Positions 24,815 to 36,741 of a stretch of 64,000 nucleotides of DNA are shown piece by piece; position 1 is the stretch's first letter; every line of letters begins with the position of its first letter. The notes beneath the pieces were generated by a model. The model was not told where the DNA came from and did no database searches. It saw only the letters and a list, made by a program, of their open reading frames with translations. The DNA comes from Entophlyctis helioformis (Eukaryota > Chytridiomycota > Chytridiomycetes > Chytridiales > Chytriomycetaceae), in the NCBI GenBank assembly GCA_025526915.1, contig JAHLKH010000002.1, positions 186,001 to 250,000 on the forward strand, in the 5' to 3' direction. The position numbers were made by a program, and so were the translations under genes.

Positions 24815-26681
24815 ATGCTATTGATGATCACGAGGCGTTCGCAGGGCCGCCTCTTGGCCGCTGCGCTCGTCTCCAGCCCCGCACCTCATGCACACCAATC
24901 GGCCCTCCCTGCTGCGTCTCCTGCTGCTGCATCCCCGAATGCATGCGGGCTCTCAGACTCGCCTCGCATGCGGCCCTCGCTGCCAACTTCAAGGTCGTCG
25001 CTGCACGCATCTGTGCTGGTGTTCAGTCCTGCCCGCCCGTTCAGCACGTCATCGGCGCCGCTGTCTGCCTCGCCCTCGTCCTCTTCGACTGGCAGCAACA
25101 ACTCTGGCAACTCCGACAGCAGCACAGGCATGCGGTACCGCAGCTCGCATCCCGACGCTGCGTCATTCGCTGTGGCTGGCGAGCGCTATCGAGCCCCTTG
25201 CAATCCCGTTGTGCTCTGCCATGGTGCGTTGTCGATCCTGAGCGCTGTTTCGGGTTTCGCCGACGCTGATGGACGCTGATCTGTCTGACAAACCAACCTC
25301 TGTCCACAGGCCTGTTTGGGTTTGATGTGCTTGGTGAGTGCCTTTCGGTTGCTCCCGTTGGCACCGCTCGATCGCATGCCGGCCAACGCCGCGCTGACTC
25401 TGGCACAATGTGGCAGGCCCAGACTCCATGCCGTTCTTGCAGCTAAAGTACTGGCGCGGGATCTACGACGCCCTTGCTGATCTCGGCTGCAAGGTCCACA
25501 TCTCCCGCGTTGGCTCGGTCTCGTCATTGACGACTCGCGCACGCCAACTGCACGACAACCTTGACCGCAACCTGGCTGGCCAGACCGTGAACCTGATTGG
25601 CCACTCCATGGTGCGTTTGGCGTCCATCTCATGTGCACAGCCATCTGGCACATCTGGCACATCTGGCACATCTGGCACTGGCTGACTCGCGCCAACCCAT
25701 CAACAGGGCGGTCTGGACGGCAGATACGTCATCGCGCACATTCCATCGTCGTCCTACAAGATTGCATCGCTCACAACCGTTGCCACGCCGCATCGTGGCT
25801 CGTCATTTATGGACTGGTGTCGCGATACCCTTGGCGTTGGCAAACTCGAGAAATATGCACGCAAGCACAGCGACGATGTGGTGGTCAGCTCCATCTTTGA
25901 CCGTCTCTCTGACGCGCCTGAGCAAGCCCACCAACCAGCACAACAGCACCAGCCGTCATCTTCCTCTGCGCCCCAATCGTCGCAGACCCCCAGAACTTTG
26001 CATCGGTTCATGCACCGCGACTCGATCCTGCGTGCATTATCCCTGCAGTCCATGTCTTCATCATCCACATCCTCGCCGTCCTCCTCCTCTGCATCTCTAT
26101 CTATCAACGGCCTCTTCTCCATGTCCTCGTCCGACGACCGTGACAGCCGCCAAGAATATCAACAACAGCAGCAGCAGCAGCAGCAGCCACACCATGCATC
26201 ACGGCACGCTGAGCCGCAATCACAGCACAAACAGCAACAACCATACCACCACAGCAAACACAATAGCCCGTACAGACAGCCTGTCGCCAAGTTAAATCCG
26301 CTGCTCCGAGCCGTCTGCTCGCCACTGGATGCCCCAGCCTTCACCAATCTCACGCGCGAGTACTGCGACAACTTTAACCGCGTCACGCCCAACGACCCGT
26401 CCGTCTTCTACTCGTCGTACGCCGCCATTACCGACTTCAACCGCCTTGCGCCGCTCGCCTTTTCGCACCAGATCGTGCAGGCTCTTGAAGGCCCCAACGA
26501 CGGCCTGGTGTCCCTCGAGTCGGCCAAGTGGGGCGAGTTCATGGGCACCGTTGACTGCGACCACTGGGATCTTGTGCCGCCCAAAGTCCGCGCCTTTACC
26601 GGCGGTCTCGCCAAGCCCAAGTTTGACTCTCGCGGCTTCTACCTGCGTATTGTCACCGAGCTGGCTGATCGGGGGCTCTGA
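24815..26681 (+). CDS. Tgl2-like triacylglycerol lipase, alpha/beta hydrolase (533 aa)
   Basis: Exons 24815-25223, 25310-25333 (24 nt), 25417-25610 and 25707-26681 join in phase to 534 codons. The core reads VVLCHGLFGFDVLGP (oxyanion strand), FLQLKYWRGIYDALADLGCK, and the nucleophile elbow LIGHSMGGLD, split by intron 3 after Met; then TVATPHRGSSFMDWC. Catalytic Asp and His candidates are in GPNDGLVS and CDHWDLVP near the C-terminus. This order matches the fungal Tgl2 group of mitochondrial lipases. The N-terminus (MLLMITRRSQGRLLAAAL) is basic and amphipathic, consistent with mitochondrial import, followed by a Ser-rich stretch. A low-complexity insertion of about 110 residues rich in Ser, Gln and His lies between THRGSS and NPLLRAV. 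Intron 3 holds four CATCTGGCA repeats. Confidence 0.9.
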
Positions 26682-26713
26682 GAAATGAATATTTCTTTGT
26701 CACATTCTGGACG

Positions 26714-29159
26714 ATGGTTGAATACGATCCACAGGAGCGCGAGCTCGTCAAGACGCTTGACCGCAAGCTCGTGCCGTTTCTGGCTGTCCTCTACTTTTGC
26801 GTGCTGCTGGTTCGTTGGATTTGGTCTTTGGCTGCCGCCCTCGCACACAGCTGTCTCTGCTCGCTCTCCCTGCCGACGTGGCGTGGCAAAGCGTGGCATA
26901 GCGTGGTCCCCTGCGACGTCCCTGTGCCGCGTTTCGCGTCCGCGTTCGTCTTGGTTAACGCGTCAAAGTGTTACCTCGCTGGCTGACGCTGCCGTGCTCA
27001 ACCAACCAACCAACCCAACCAACCAACCAACCAACCAACCACGCATGCCAATGATACTGCCAGGATCGGTCAGTGCAGCTGCATACACGCATCACCAACC
27101 CACGCACACGCGCTGGCCTCGAGCGAGACCTGCATATGAACGAAGTCAACTTTATCTGGTCGCTTCTGTCGTTTGGCATTGGTGCGTGACCCGCATTCCC
27201 GTGTCGCCCGCCCTTCCATTTCTGCATTAATGTACCATGGCTTGCGCGCTGAAACGGATGAGATGGCTGGACAGGGTCGATTGCAACAGTGCTGCCCCTG
27301 ACGCTCCTCGTGCGCAAAGTGGGAGCATCCAACTGGTTTTGTGAGTATGGATTGGCTGGCTTGTGGTTTCCTGGCTGCCGATCATGCTTTCAAGCTGCTG
27401 ACCGTGACATTTGCATGGTGAATGCCGCTCATTGCGCGGAAACCAGCCCTGTAAGTGACGGTTTGGCTGGATGTCGTCCTGCCGTCCTTGCCATGAATCT
27501 TACAAGCATATGCTCGAAAGGTGCTTTGTGTGCTGGGGCATCATCACAGCATCGACGGCAGGAGCAACAAACTGGCCTGGATTCCTTGTCACGCGTCTGC
27601 TGCTTGGCATCGTGCAGTCAGGGTAACCGACCGCTCTTGCCCACTCAACTCATGTCCTTGGCATCGCCACTGACGCCAGTCACTCTAGGTTTGTGCCGGC
27701 CATTCTCGTGTACGTTGTGTACTTTTATACCAAAGAGGAATCGGCAACGCGGTACTCGTTCATTGTGTCGTGGGCCACAGCCGCATCGTCCATCTCTGGG
27801 CTGTTTACGCACTACGTATCGCGCGCCGATGGCCAAGGCGGCATTGCTGGCTGGCAGTGGTGCGTGATGATCTGCCAGAGTGTGCAACTACCATCGCCTG
27901 TTGGCTGACGTGATGCTACCTGCCAACGTGTTTAGGACGTACATCATGGAAGGGCTTATTGGCATCTTTATGGGTGTCGTGACTTGGTAAGCATCAGACA
28001 CAATATCGATCAACTGGCTGACTCTGGCGAACTGGACTGACTGACTCTGTGGGGGAACTTGTCCAGGCTGCACTTGCCAAGCTACCCCGAAACATGCCAC
28101 TTTCTTTCGCCAGCCGACCGCGTCCTGGCATCCGCGCGTGGCCGTGACGGCGAGGAGGACGACACCAGCCTGCTCACCACCGGCATCACCAAAAAGACGC
28201 GCGAGCCAACATACCGCTTCCACTACATCCAGCTGCTGGATGTCGTCAAGGATGTCCGCACGTGGCTTCTTGCCCTCGCCTATTTCCTCATTTCGTCTGC
28301 CCTCGATTGCCTGATTGTGCTGAGCCCAGAAGTCGCTGCGACTTCGTTTGACATTAGCCACCTGCTGCTGCGCAACTCGACCAGCGACCAGCTCGAGGTC
28401 ATCATTTCCGACGACGAGGACGGATCGCTGTCTGCCAACCTGCTGTCGACCGCGCCATACGCTCTGGCAGGCATCCTTGCATGGGCAGTAGCCGTGCACT
28501 CGGACAAGACGGGCGAGCGCGCCATGCATGCCGCGATCCCGCTCATGCTGTCGAGCACGGGGTTCGGGTTTCTGGCGATTCTGCCGCCACGGTTCCCTGG
28601 CGCAGGGCCGGCACGCTACTTTATGGGACTGATTCCAGCCGTGTGCGGACTGATTATCGCATCGCCGTGTGTGGTGTCGTATGCCATGGACGGGACGCAA
28701 GGCGACACGACGCGAGCCGCGCGCGCAGCCATCACGGTGTCGTTTGGGCATGCATTCGGGATCGCGCTCGCTGGCTCGCCCGACCTGTTCCGCGATTCAA
28801 ATGCACCCACGTACCCGATGGCGTGCATGGTGTCGGGGATCGCGGTTGGAGTCGCAGCGGCACTGCTGCTGCTTGTCAGGTGGTTCAATAAGCAAGAAGA
28901 GGAGAGCATGTGGGGCAAGGCGCCTGGACTGCGGCGGCTGCTGAACGATGCCGACGAGGCCAAGGCATGGGACGTTGAGCTGTCCAACTTTGACTTTTTG
29001 AAGAGCGAGCGCGACGATCTGGCCAGCGACGAGGAGGGCCAGTTTGGGCCAGGAAGCAAGAGCAAGGGCCGTGCAGGCGGCAGTAGTAGCGGCGGCCGGC
29101 GTGCACAGACCGATGGTGGTGGGTATGGCGGGCTGTGGGACGAGAGTGACGACATGTAA
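26714..29159 (+). CDS. MFS transporter, anion:cation symporter (Dal5-like) family (about 572 aa)
   Basis: A 12-helix major facilitator. Exons: 26714-26809, 27079-27181, 27275-27340, a possible 23-nt exon 27395-27417, 27507-27622, 27689-27859, 27936-27986, 28067-29159; with the small exon all phases agree (573 codons), without it exons 3 and 4 do not join. Features: ELVKTLDRKLVPFLAVLYF, GLERDLHMNEVNFIWSLLSF, LTLLVRKVGASNW, RLLLGIVQSGFVPAILVY, SYPETCHFLSPADRVLA (central loop as in allantoate/pantothenate permeases), and DCLIVLSPEVAA. The region between helices 7 and 8 contains an acidic insertion (DDEDGS). The C-terminal tail is acidic and Gly-rich, ending DESDDM. Substrate not determined; small carboxylates or vitamins are typical. 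The start lies 32 bp after the lipase stop. Confidence 0.82.
26999..27040. repeat. (AACC)n microsatellite in intron 1 of the MFS gene
   Basis: About ten AACC units, one expanded by a C, within the 269-nt first intron, just upstream of its acceptor. Confidence 0.9.
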
Positions 29160-29584
29160 GGGATCGCCGCAAGACAAGTGGCAGACCTCGAGACAGCTAT
29201 CCAACGTTGAAATGCATCGATTAGAGCGTGTCTTTGTTGTTTCTTTGCAGCGCAGCAGTGGCCAGGTGGCTGTAAACGGCGATTGTGGCGGAGTGTGTGC
29301 CAGCAGCGAGTGGACAGTTTGGCAGATGAGCAGCCGGTGCTGGGGCAAAGCGATCGGCACAGATGGCCATGCGCAAGCCAAGAGCAGCAGGGCGATGGGT
29401 CCCCACGATCGGCCTGCGCAGTCTCATGCTTGCTGGTGGCATGCTCGTGCATGTGCGCCGTCCACCGGCCGTCCACTGGCTGTCCGTCACCGCACTGCCT
29501 GTTTGGTCGTGCACGAGCAAAAGATCGGTTTTGGCACTTGCCTCGACACACAAGCAGCAGCAGCAGCCCGCCAGCCAGCCCGCC
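29160..29584. other. Intergenic region upstream of the complex III core gene
   Basis: 425 bp. An in-frame ATG at 29363-29370 could extend the downstream protein, but the typical presequence starts at 29585. Nothing else seen. Confidence 0.4.
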
Positions 29585-31918
29585 ATGTTCAGAAACGTGC
29601 TCGCCCTCTCCCAGCGCACCGCCGCCGCCTCGGCTCTGTCTGCGGCCACGCACAGCAGCCGCACGGCCGGTGCCAGCCGCTCGTTCGCCGTGCTCGCCGA
29701 AGCGCCCAACCCCGTCACCTACAGCCGCAAGGGCCCGCAGCCCGCCGTTGCGCCTGCCGCCATCAAGACCGTTTCCAAGACGGCCTCGGGCGTCTCCATC
29801 GCGACCTACGACCACCTTGGACCGGCCTCGTCGCTGGCCGTCGTCGTCAACGCCGGCTCGCGCTTCGAGACTGCCGACGCCCCGGGCATTGCCCACCTCC
29901 TCGAGAACGTGCTCATCAGAGTAAGCAAGCCTGCCGTGCTGCTCCCGCCCGCCTTGCCCCTGTGCAGCCGCAGCACCACCAGCAGCAACAGCAGCAGCGA
30001 TTCGCCCGCAGCCCTCCACCCCACACTTTTTTCGCTCATCGAGTCGCTGGCCGCCGGGCGTCGGCTGTCGCCCGCCAAGGACAGCGCAGACTGTGTGGGG
30101 TGCGGTGCGGTGCGGTGCGGGGCCGCTGCCCCCCTGCCACGGCCAGCCAGCCAGCTGCTCAGCCAGCCAGCCAGTGCCACGACCGACGGCCATTGGCTCT
30201 CGCATGCCCTGCAGCTGCTGTCCACGAGCCCGCCAGAATTCGTCATTCTTTCTCAGAGACCGCCAGCTGCTGCTGCTGCTGCTGCACTCCTGAGCGAGGG
30301 CCGGTGGATGCCGACGAACCTCGTCCTGCGATGCGGCAGCCCTCTGCATGGCTTGCGTGCTGGCAGACTCACTGACACGCCTGGCATCCCCCCAACAGAC
30401 CATCCCCGGCGACAACGTGTCGCGCACCATCCGCGAGGCCGAGCTGCGCGGCAACTCGCTCTTCTCCTCTGTGAGCCGTGAGCACATTGTCCTTGGCTCC
30501 GAGTTCCTCCGTGACGATCTGTACGTTGGCCCTGCCCGTCTGCTGCCTCTGCAGCCTTGACTGCTCCTGCGATCCCAATATCCTGTCGACTGCAGCCATT
30601 TTCAGGCCGCCCAGTGCGCATCCATCCGTTGCTTCGGCAGATATGCTCTGGTGGCTTGCGGCCAGCTGCGATCCAATGCCGCTGTGGTCTGCCATTTTGA
30701 ATCTGGCTGCACGCTGGTCGTCGACTGCCCATCTTGCGATGGATGGATGGATGGATGTCCGACTGCCATGGACTGACCACGCACCTGCCATGGTACATGA
30801 CTCGCGATCGGCTGGCGGCCCCAACGACACATCTGCATCAAACCAATCCCTCTGCATCAACAACGCCATCAGTGTCGATGCCGTCCCCACTCTGCTGTCC
30901 AACTTCTTCAACAAGTCGTTCCACTCGTACGAGTTCCTGGACGCCGTTCCCCGCGTTGTCGAGCAGACCGCTGCCTCGCTCGCCGACCCCACCACTGCCG
31001 TGATTGAGAAGCTCCACCAGGTCGCGTTCCGCAACGGCCTTGGCAACTCGCTCTTTGCCTCGGAGGATGCCCTTCACGCCCTCACCCGTGCCGATCTCCT
31101 TTCCTTTGCTGCCAAGTACTTCACTGCCGACCGCATCACCGTTGTCGGCTCTGGCGTCGCCCACTCTGACCTCAAGACCCTCGTCGACAAGGCGCTCGAG
31201 GGCGTTGACGTTGCCTCGATTGGCGCGTCTGGCCCCAAGTCGCAGTACTTTGGCGGCGAGGCCCGCATCGAGGCCGGCCCCCACTCCACTGCCCACTACG
31301 CCATCGCCTTCCCTGGCGCTGCCGTTTCGTCGGCCGACTACAACGCCAGCCTTGTGCTCCGCACTCTCCTGGACGGCTCGCGCCGCCTCAAGTGGGGCTC
31401 GCGCGGCGGTGCCACTGGTCTCCTTGCCGGCGCCTCGACTGACCACACCAGCGCTCGCGCCTTCAACGCCTCTTACTCTGACGCCGGCCTGTTCGGCATC
31501 TACGTGCAGGGCAAGGGCAAGGAGGTCAAGCACGTTGCCTCCAAGTCGCTCGATGCCCTCAAGGCTCTTGCCTCGAACGTGTCCGCCGATGCTCTGGCCC
31601 GCGCCAAGAAGGCCGCCATTGTTGACGCCGAGGACTCTCTGACCCGTGCCTCGCTCATCGACACGGTCGCCAAGGGCACTCTCTCGACTGGCGCCTTCCA
31701 CGCCGGCTCTGAGGTTCTTGCTATTAACCAGGTTACTGCCGCCGATGTACAAAAGGTGCGTGCCGTTGATCGTGCACACTCTTGGCATTCCAGCTGCTGG
31801 CACTGACTCGCCTGCATGCGTTGTGTGTGGACAGCTTGCCGAGCGCGCTCTCTCTGCCAAGCCCAGCATTGTCGCCTACGGCAACACGCTCGCGCTCCCT
31901 TACGCCGACCAGCTTTAA
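29585..31918 (+). CDS. QCR2: Ubiquinol-cytochrome c reductase core protein 2 (474 aa)
   Basis: Core subunit 2 of mitochondrial respiratory complex III, an inactive relative of the processing peptidase. Exons 29585-29920, 30399-30520, 30873-31755 and 31835-31918 join in phase to 475 codons. The N-terminus (MFRNVLALSQRTAAASALSA) is a basic presequence. M16 fold landmarks: SLAVVVNAGSRFETADAPGI then AHLLENVL, where the zinc motif HxxEH of active peptidases is absent (AHLLEN); REAELRGNSLFSSVSREHIV; later YFTADRITVVGSGV, HYAIAFPGAAVSSADY and ARAKKAAIVDAEDS. The lack of HxxEH plus the Leu/Ala-rich C half point to Qcr2 rather than MPP beta or core 1. Intron 1 is 478 nt, long for this window, with a (GCGGT)n run near 30100. 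Confidence 0.88.
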
Positions 31919-32400
31919 ATGTGCATGCCTGCCTCTGCATCCTACCCCTCTCTGAAGCATCGTCCACATCCCACACCCGTCTCGCCCTTTTCCCGCCATC
32001 CAGCAAAGCCACTTCCTTGCCTGATGGCAGCATCAATAAGATCTTTCCCCTGAAATCCAATGCGCGTTGTTGTTGCAGCTGGTACGCCAACGACGGTGTT
32101 GTTGCTGGTGCGACTGTGAGCGACAGTCGTCGGCACTTGCTGCCATCAGCAGCCGGCTGCTGTTGAGGAAATGCGAACCGCCAGACTGACTCGCTTGGTC
32201 TGCGGCCGTTGTGCCGTCCGAATGCCAGCAGATACAAGACAGATACACCACTGTCGAGCAGCCAGTTCCGCCCAGCAGCCAACCTGAGATTGTCTGAATA
32301 CCCCAGCCGCCAGCCAGTCACCAGTCTGCTTCTACTCAGCCATGGCCACCACCGCCGCAGCCGTAAGTCTGATGCTGCAGGGCGCCTGCATCCGCATGCC
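31919..32400. other. Intergenic region between QCR2 and CFAP53
   Basis: 482 bp, no gene seen. An ATG at 32342 with a following donor-like GTAAGT is present, but splicing from it does not enter the CFAP53 frame. Confidence 0.4.
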
Positions 32401-34727
32401 ATGCGTATGCCAGACATGGGATCTGACCCGTGTCGATTGGATTGGCTCGTTCCGGACGCACCTCTCGAACATCGCACGATTGCCGCGGGCGGATTGCAGT
32501 ACATGGCCGGCGGAGTCAAATCCGACTACCTCATCACCAACCGACGCCGTGAGGAGCGGCTACGCAACATCTCTCTCGAGACCACGCAGTACTATGCTCG
32601 CACTGACATGAAGGTTTGTGTGGCTTTACCCCCGGCACTCTACTCGCGTGGCTTGGCTGTTTTTTGATTCGTGGCTGGTTGGCTGGCTGGCTGACTGGCT
32701 GACTGGCTGGCTGACCGACTGACTGCGGCTGGCTGGTTGACCAACTGACCGACTGACTGCCGACTGACTGACGACGGGGGGGCGTGTGGGACGTCATTGC
32801 GTGGATAGTCGCGATTTGAAGAGACGACGAGCTTGGCCATCAATCGCAAGCATATTCTCCGCAAGTTCAATGAGCTCAAAGCGACCGAAAGCACCAAGCT
32901 TGAAGAGCGTCGTGACCGGTCCGTGGGGTGGTTTGCCCGTTGCTTTCCGCACTCTGTCCTGATTGGCATGCGATCCATTGTCGGCTGACACGCCTGGCAC
33001 GCCTGAATAGTCTGAGGCAGCTGCTCAAGGACGACGAGGAGCGGTACAGGCAGTCGCTGCAGCTCAAGGAAGAGACGCGCGAGTCGCGCGTGGAGGGGAT
33101 GAGGCAGCGTATGAATGAGCTCAAGGAGCAGCGCGAACGCGAGCGCAAAGCCGTTGTGGAAGAGAAGCTCAAGCAACGATGGCGGTGAGTTTGACGCGTC
33201 TCCGAGTCTGTCGTCTGGTATCCACGACACTCGTTCACACATGAATGTGTTGTGGTCACAGCAAGGAGTGCGATGAGCTGCGTGCAGTCGAGAGCAAGAT
33301 GCTCGAGAAGCGTGTGTCGGAAGCGCGTGCTGGCCAGATCCAGGAGCAGGAAGAGCGCAAGGTGCTCGACCGCAAAGAGAAGCAGTACTACGACGACCTG
33401 TGGGAGCAGGACCGGCAAAAGAAGATCCACAGGGAAGAGGCGGACCGGGCGAAGCAAAAGGCGATCAATGAGGACATGATCTCTGTGCTTGGGCAGCAGC
33501 TGTATGCGCTCAAGATGCAGGCTGTGCAAGCCGAGGAGCTCAAGCAAGAAGAAGCACGGCTCATGGTCAGTGGGCACATACACACTGCAATGGCATGGCA
33601 TGAGCCGACGAGCGTTGAACTAACGGGAACATGTGCTGGCGATGCATGGATGCGTCCTGCTCTGACCCAAAACGGAACGCTGGCCGACACTGACCACGGC
33701 GACAACGAAACCCCCATAGCGCGAGGATCTTGAGATGCGCATCCTCGAAGACCAGCGCCGCCACCAACGCAAGCTACAAGAGCAGCGGGCGATCCGCGAC
33801 GACCTGGACACCTTTAACCGCATGAAGGCGGAGCAGCGCCAGCAGGAGATCCAGGAAGCGCTGGAGATGGACATGCGGATTCTTGCCGAGCTCATCAAGC
33901 TGGACCGTGCCGAGCGCGAAGCCAATTCGCGGCGACGCGAGGAGCTCAAGCGCGAGATGCAGCTCTATCGCGAGCATCTCATGCGCCAGCGTGTGGTTGA
34001 GGTTGAGCGCGCCAAGGAGATTGAGAAGTGGTATGCCAACGAGCAGGAGCGGGTGAGTTCTTTGTTTGATTGAGTGTCTGGCGGGGGGACAGACTAGCTT
34101 GTGCGGAATGGCTGACGACTGTGGTGTACTGGCTTGTCTGTCTGTGCGTGCGTGCGTGTGTTCGTGCGCGTGCGCAGCTGTGGAAGGTGCGCAGTGAAAA
34201 GTGGCGCAAGGAGCAGGCGGCACGCGATCGACTCATGAAAGAGGTCATGGCAGGCCGGCAAGAGCAGCTCCAGCATGCACGTAAGTCTGACGAGCTGCAT
34301 GCGCGTATCCACAGATCAGCCGGCATGTTTGGCTGACACCACATGCGACCGGCATGGCTAGTCGAGCGCAATCGGCAGGCACAGGAGCAGGTGCGGCTTG
34401 AGAAACAGCGGCTGGAGCAGACGATTGCAGAAGCCAAGACGTTTGAGGCTGCCGAGCACGCCAAGCACGCCAAGTCCAAGCGCGAGTACTCGCACATGCT
34501 CAAGGAGCAGATGGAGACTGCCGAGCGACGCCGTGCGGACGAGAAGCGTCGTATTGAGATGGAGGATGCTGCGGAGCGGGTAAGTGGCTGGCGGATGCCA
34601 TGCCGACTGCAGTGATGACCGTGTCTTGGCGGTTTGGTTGCTGACACGGTTGGGGGTGCAGGCAATGCACCAGCAGTATGAAGATACATTGCAGCAGGAG
34701 CTCGCGCGTATCCGTCAAGCCACTTGA
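32401..34727 (+). CDS. CFAP53: Cilia- and flagella-associated protein 53 homologue (501 aa)
   Basis: A TPH-domain coiled-coil protein, in animals and algae an inner (lumenal) component of axonemal microtubules linked to outer-arm dynein docking. Eight exons (32401-32613, 32824-32918, 33011-33184, 33262-33565, 33720-34052, 34178-34280, 34362-34579, 34662-34727) join in phase to 502 codons, close to the 514 aa of human CFAP53. Matching blocks: LEERRDRLRQLLKDDEERY, QLKEETRESRVEGMRQRM, ECDELRAVESKM, YYDDLWEQDRQKKI, LKQEEARLM and EVERAKEIEKWYANEQER. Almost the whole protein is charged helix. The start (MRMPDMGSDP) is the first in-frame ATG after a long upstream open stretch. Its presence argues for a flagellate life stage. 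Confidence 0.9.
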
Positions 34728-35173
34728 TGGTGATGCCTTTATCCATCTCTTGTCCACACACACTCCATCCCACATCCAGCCCGTCTATCGTCTTCTTCTT
34801 GTCTTGCTTGTCTCTCTTCTTCAATACAGATCCAATCTCAGAGTAGCAAGGATGGCTGGAGAGAGGACGGCATCGATTTCATTTCAACCATGTGGCTAAT
34901 GCAAGGCACCCTGAATGCGAGCAGCGCGGCCAAGATACCCGCACACAGGTGCCACAGCGTCAGAGTCCATAGACGGCAGGCCCGCAATACGGAAACGGCG
35001 AAAGCGATGTGGATGGAAAGGGGAATAAAGGAGAAGAAGAGTAGTAGTAGTAAGGGGAGCTGGAGGTGGAGATGGAATCAGACAGAGACACGGACGTCGA
35101 CCAGAACCGATGCGCGGGGGGAAGCCCAAGGAAACGGCACCCATTCGGGATGAGATGGCTGGTCGACGTCCTG
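34728..35173. other. Convergent intergenic region
   Basis: 446 bp between the 3' ends of CFAP53 and G-gamma; short purine-rich runs near 35020-35080; no gene seen. Confidence 0.4.
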
Positions 35174-35576
35174 TCACAGTACAGTACAGCACGCGCCGCC
35201 TGATGTCTGGAACGGATCTTCCTTCTTGTCGACCGGGCCCCAGACTGACGGTAGCAGGAAATCTTTTGTGGACGTCACATATCGGATGAGCCTGAAGATT
35301 GATGGATGTGGAGGCGATGAGCAAGAGGCCGAACGCGACGAGAGTGAGACGCGACGGTGACGCGACCAGTGGCAACAGGATTGAGGAGATTGGGACGGAC
35401 GGGTGCGTTGGACAAGGGCACGGTCAATGAGTGTGGCAAGTCGCGCGGCGGCAAGGCATGAGGACAAGCGGGGCGTACGTTTGGCTGGCCTCGGACACCT
35501 TGATTCTGGGAAGATCAAGTTGCTCCTTGAGCCGCTGGGTGTGCTCCATGAGCTTTCTGAGCTTGAGTTCAGACAT
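35174..35576 (-). CDS. Heterotrimeric G protein gamma subunit (71 aa)
   Basis: Exons 35479-35576 and 35174-35291 join in phase to 72 codons. The protein begins [20 protein letters not shown], a short coiled coil that pairs with G-beta, continues [15 protein letters not shown] and ends in the fungal G-gamma signature [13 protein letters not shown] with a C-terminal CCTVL. The final CTVL is a CaaX box; a Leu at the last position favours geranylgeranylation, whereas many fungal gammas end in Met and are farnesylated. The Cys before it can be palmitoylated. It acts at the plasma membrane in receptor signalling. The gene is too short to stand out by size but every family block is present. Confidence 0.93.
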
Positions 35577-36337
35577 GGCTGATTAAGGTAAAGAGTGGCG
35601 GCAAGACGACTGGGCCGGACGGCAGGATGATAGCAAGGCCGTGAGTGTGGCTGCTGTTGATGCAATGCGACACGAGGCGAAGCAGTGCAGGTGGTCTGGT
35701 GGTAAGTCGGTGCGGGCAGAAGCGACGGCAGCAGCCAAACGTGGCGTTAGTTGGAAACGAATGCGATTGGGCAGTCGGTGGCACATTTCGAGTAGACAGA
35801 GGGGCAGGGCTGGCGTGTCGTGGCGTGGCGTGGCGTGGGCAAAGGCTGGTGGCAGCTGCGTATTGGAATGCCAGCCGCCAGTGAGCCAGACGGCCGGCCA
35901 GCCAGCCAGCAGATAGGCATGCCTGCGTCGTTGGCGGGAGATACCGTGGACGCAGCCTACTACGGCAGGCTGGCAGCAAATGCCCCGTGTCTGCGCTATC
36001 CACGGATATCTGCGAGCTGGCTGGCTGTCTGTCTGCCGCTTGGCGATGATGCTCGTCTGTTGTCGGACGGCTCGCACGCCGACCAGCACGACCAGCACGG
36101 CCAGCGGCCGTGTCGCAGTAGCGGGCGGTGCGTGCAGCGAGTGCCCGCCAGATACGTTGCTCGATGGCGGGCTGCGTGCGGCCGTCCCAAGGCATGTCTT
36201 GCCACGCCCACGCCCACGCCGCCTGCCGCCTGCCGTCTGCCGCATCGCTCGTATCTCGGAATGTCAGCGGCAGCGCTGCGCAGCGCGGCGCTCACCTGTC
36301 AGCAAGCCAACGGGGTTTTGGGGAAAATTGCCAAATT
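35577..36337. other. Intergenic region upstream of G-gamma
   Basis: 761 bp, the longest gene-free stretch between single-copy genes here, holding the G-gamma promoter and the SEM1 3' end. A (GTGGC)n run lies at about 35817-35838 and short (GGCT)n runs near 35890 and 36010. Long open frames on both strands look like composition effects. Confidence 0.45.
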
Positions 36338-36741
36338 TCATTGCGCCGGCTGGCCACCAACCGACGGAATCTTGAGCAGCTCGGCTCTGAGCACAGGGGG
36401 GGCCACAGCTCAGCAAGGATGGTCGGCAGGACAGACAGACGGACAGACGGACAGACAGACAGACGGACAGACAGACGCACCTCAGCTGCTTGGAAAAGGC
36501 ATCGTCCAGCTGGTCGCTGTCCCAGTCGTCCTGCCACAACTGTGCATCTTCCTGGTCCTCATCGGCCTCTGTCCAGTCTGTCCCAACCGTGAGCATCGGC
36601 ATTCGTTTGGAGACAAGGGTCGGATGCATGCGGCTGCCACACACCTTCTTGCTTAAACTCCTGAAACTCGTCGTCTTCTTGGACCTTCTGCTGCTGTTGC
36701 TGTTGTTGCTGTTGTTGCTGTTGTTGCTGTGCTGCGTTCAT
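36338..36741 (-). CDS. SEM1: 26S proteasome complex subunit SEM1/DSS1 (80 aa)
   Basis: Exons 36645-36741, 36481-36577 and 36338-36386 join in phase to 81 codons. After MNAA and a polyglutamine run of about 14 residues comes the acidic DSS1 core: EDDEFQEFKQEDWTEADEDQ, then AQLWQDDWDSDQLDDAFSKQ and LRAELLK, exactly the family pattern of two Trp-containing acidic blocks and a C-terminal helix. The protein is a disordered partner of the proteasome lid and of TREX-2 and BRCA2-type complexes. The polyQ tract encoded by mixed CAA/CAG codons is an addition to the usual 70-90 residue protein. Intron 2 holds a (GACA/GACG)n repeat at about 36430-36478. Confidence 0.93.

Noticed and set aside
28616..30487. 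A 623-codon open frame on the minus strand over the MFS 3' half and QCR2 5' half
   Set aside because: It is antisense to two well-supported genes and its protein is low-complexity Arg/Ser/Gly; GC-rich codon bias leaves antisense frames open.
30838..31869. A 343-codon minus-strand frame opposite QCR2
   Set aside because: Antisense shadow; composition-driven Val/Gly/Arg-rich product.
36430..36478. (GACA/GACG)n run considered as a telomere-like or CRISPR-like array
   Set aside because: It lies inside an intron of SEM1, the unit is 4 bp with no spacers, so it is a microsatellite.
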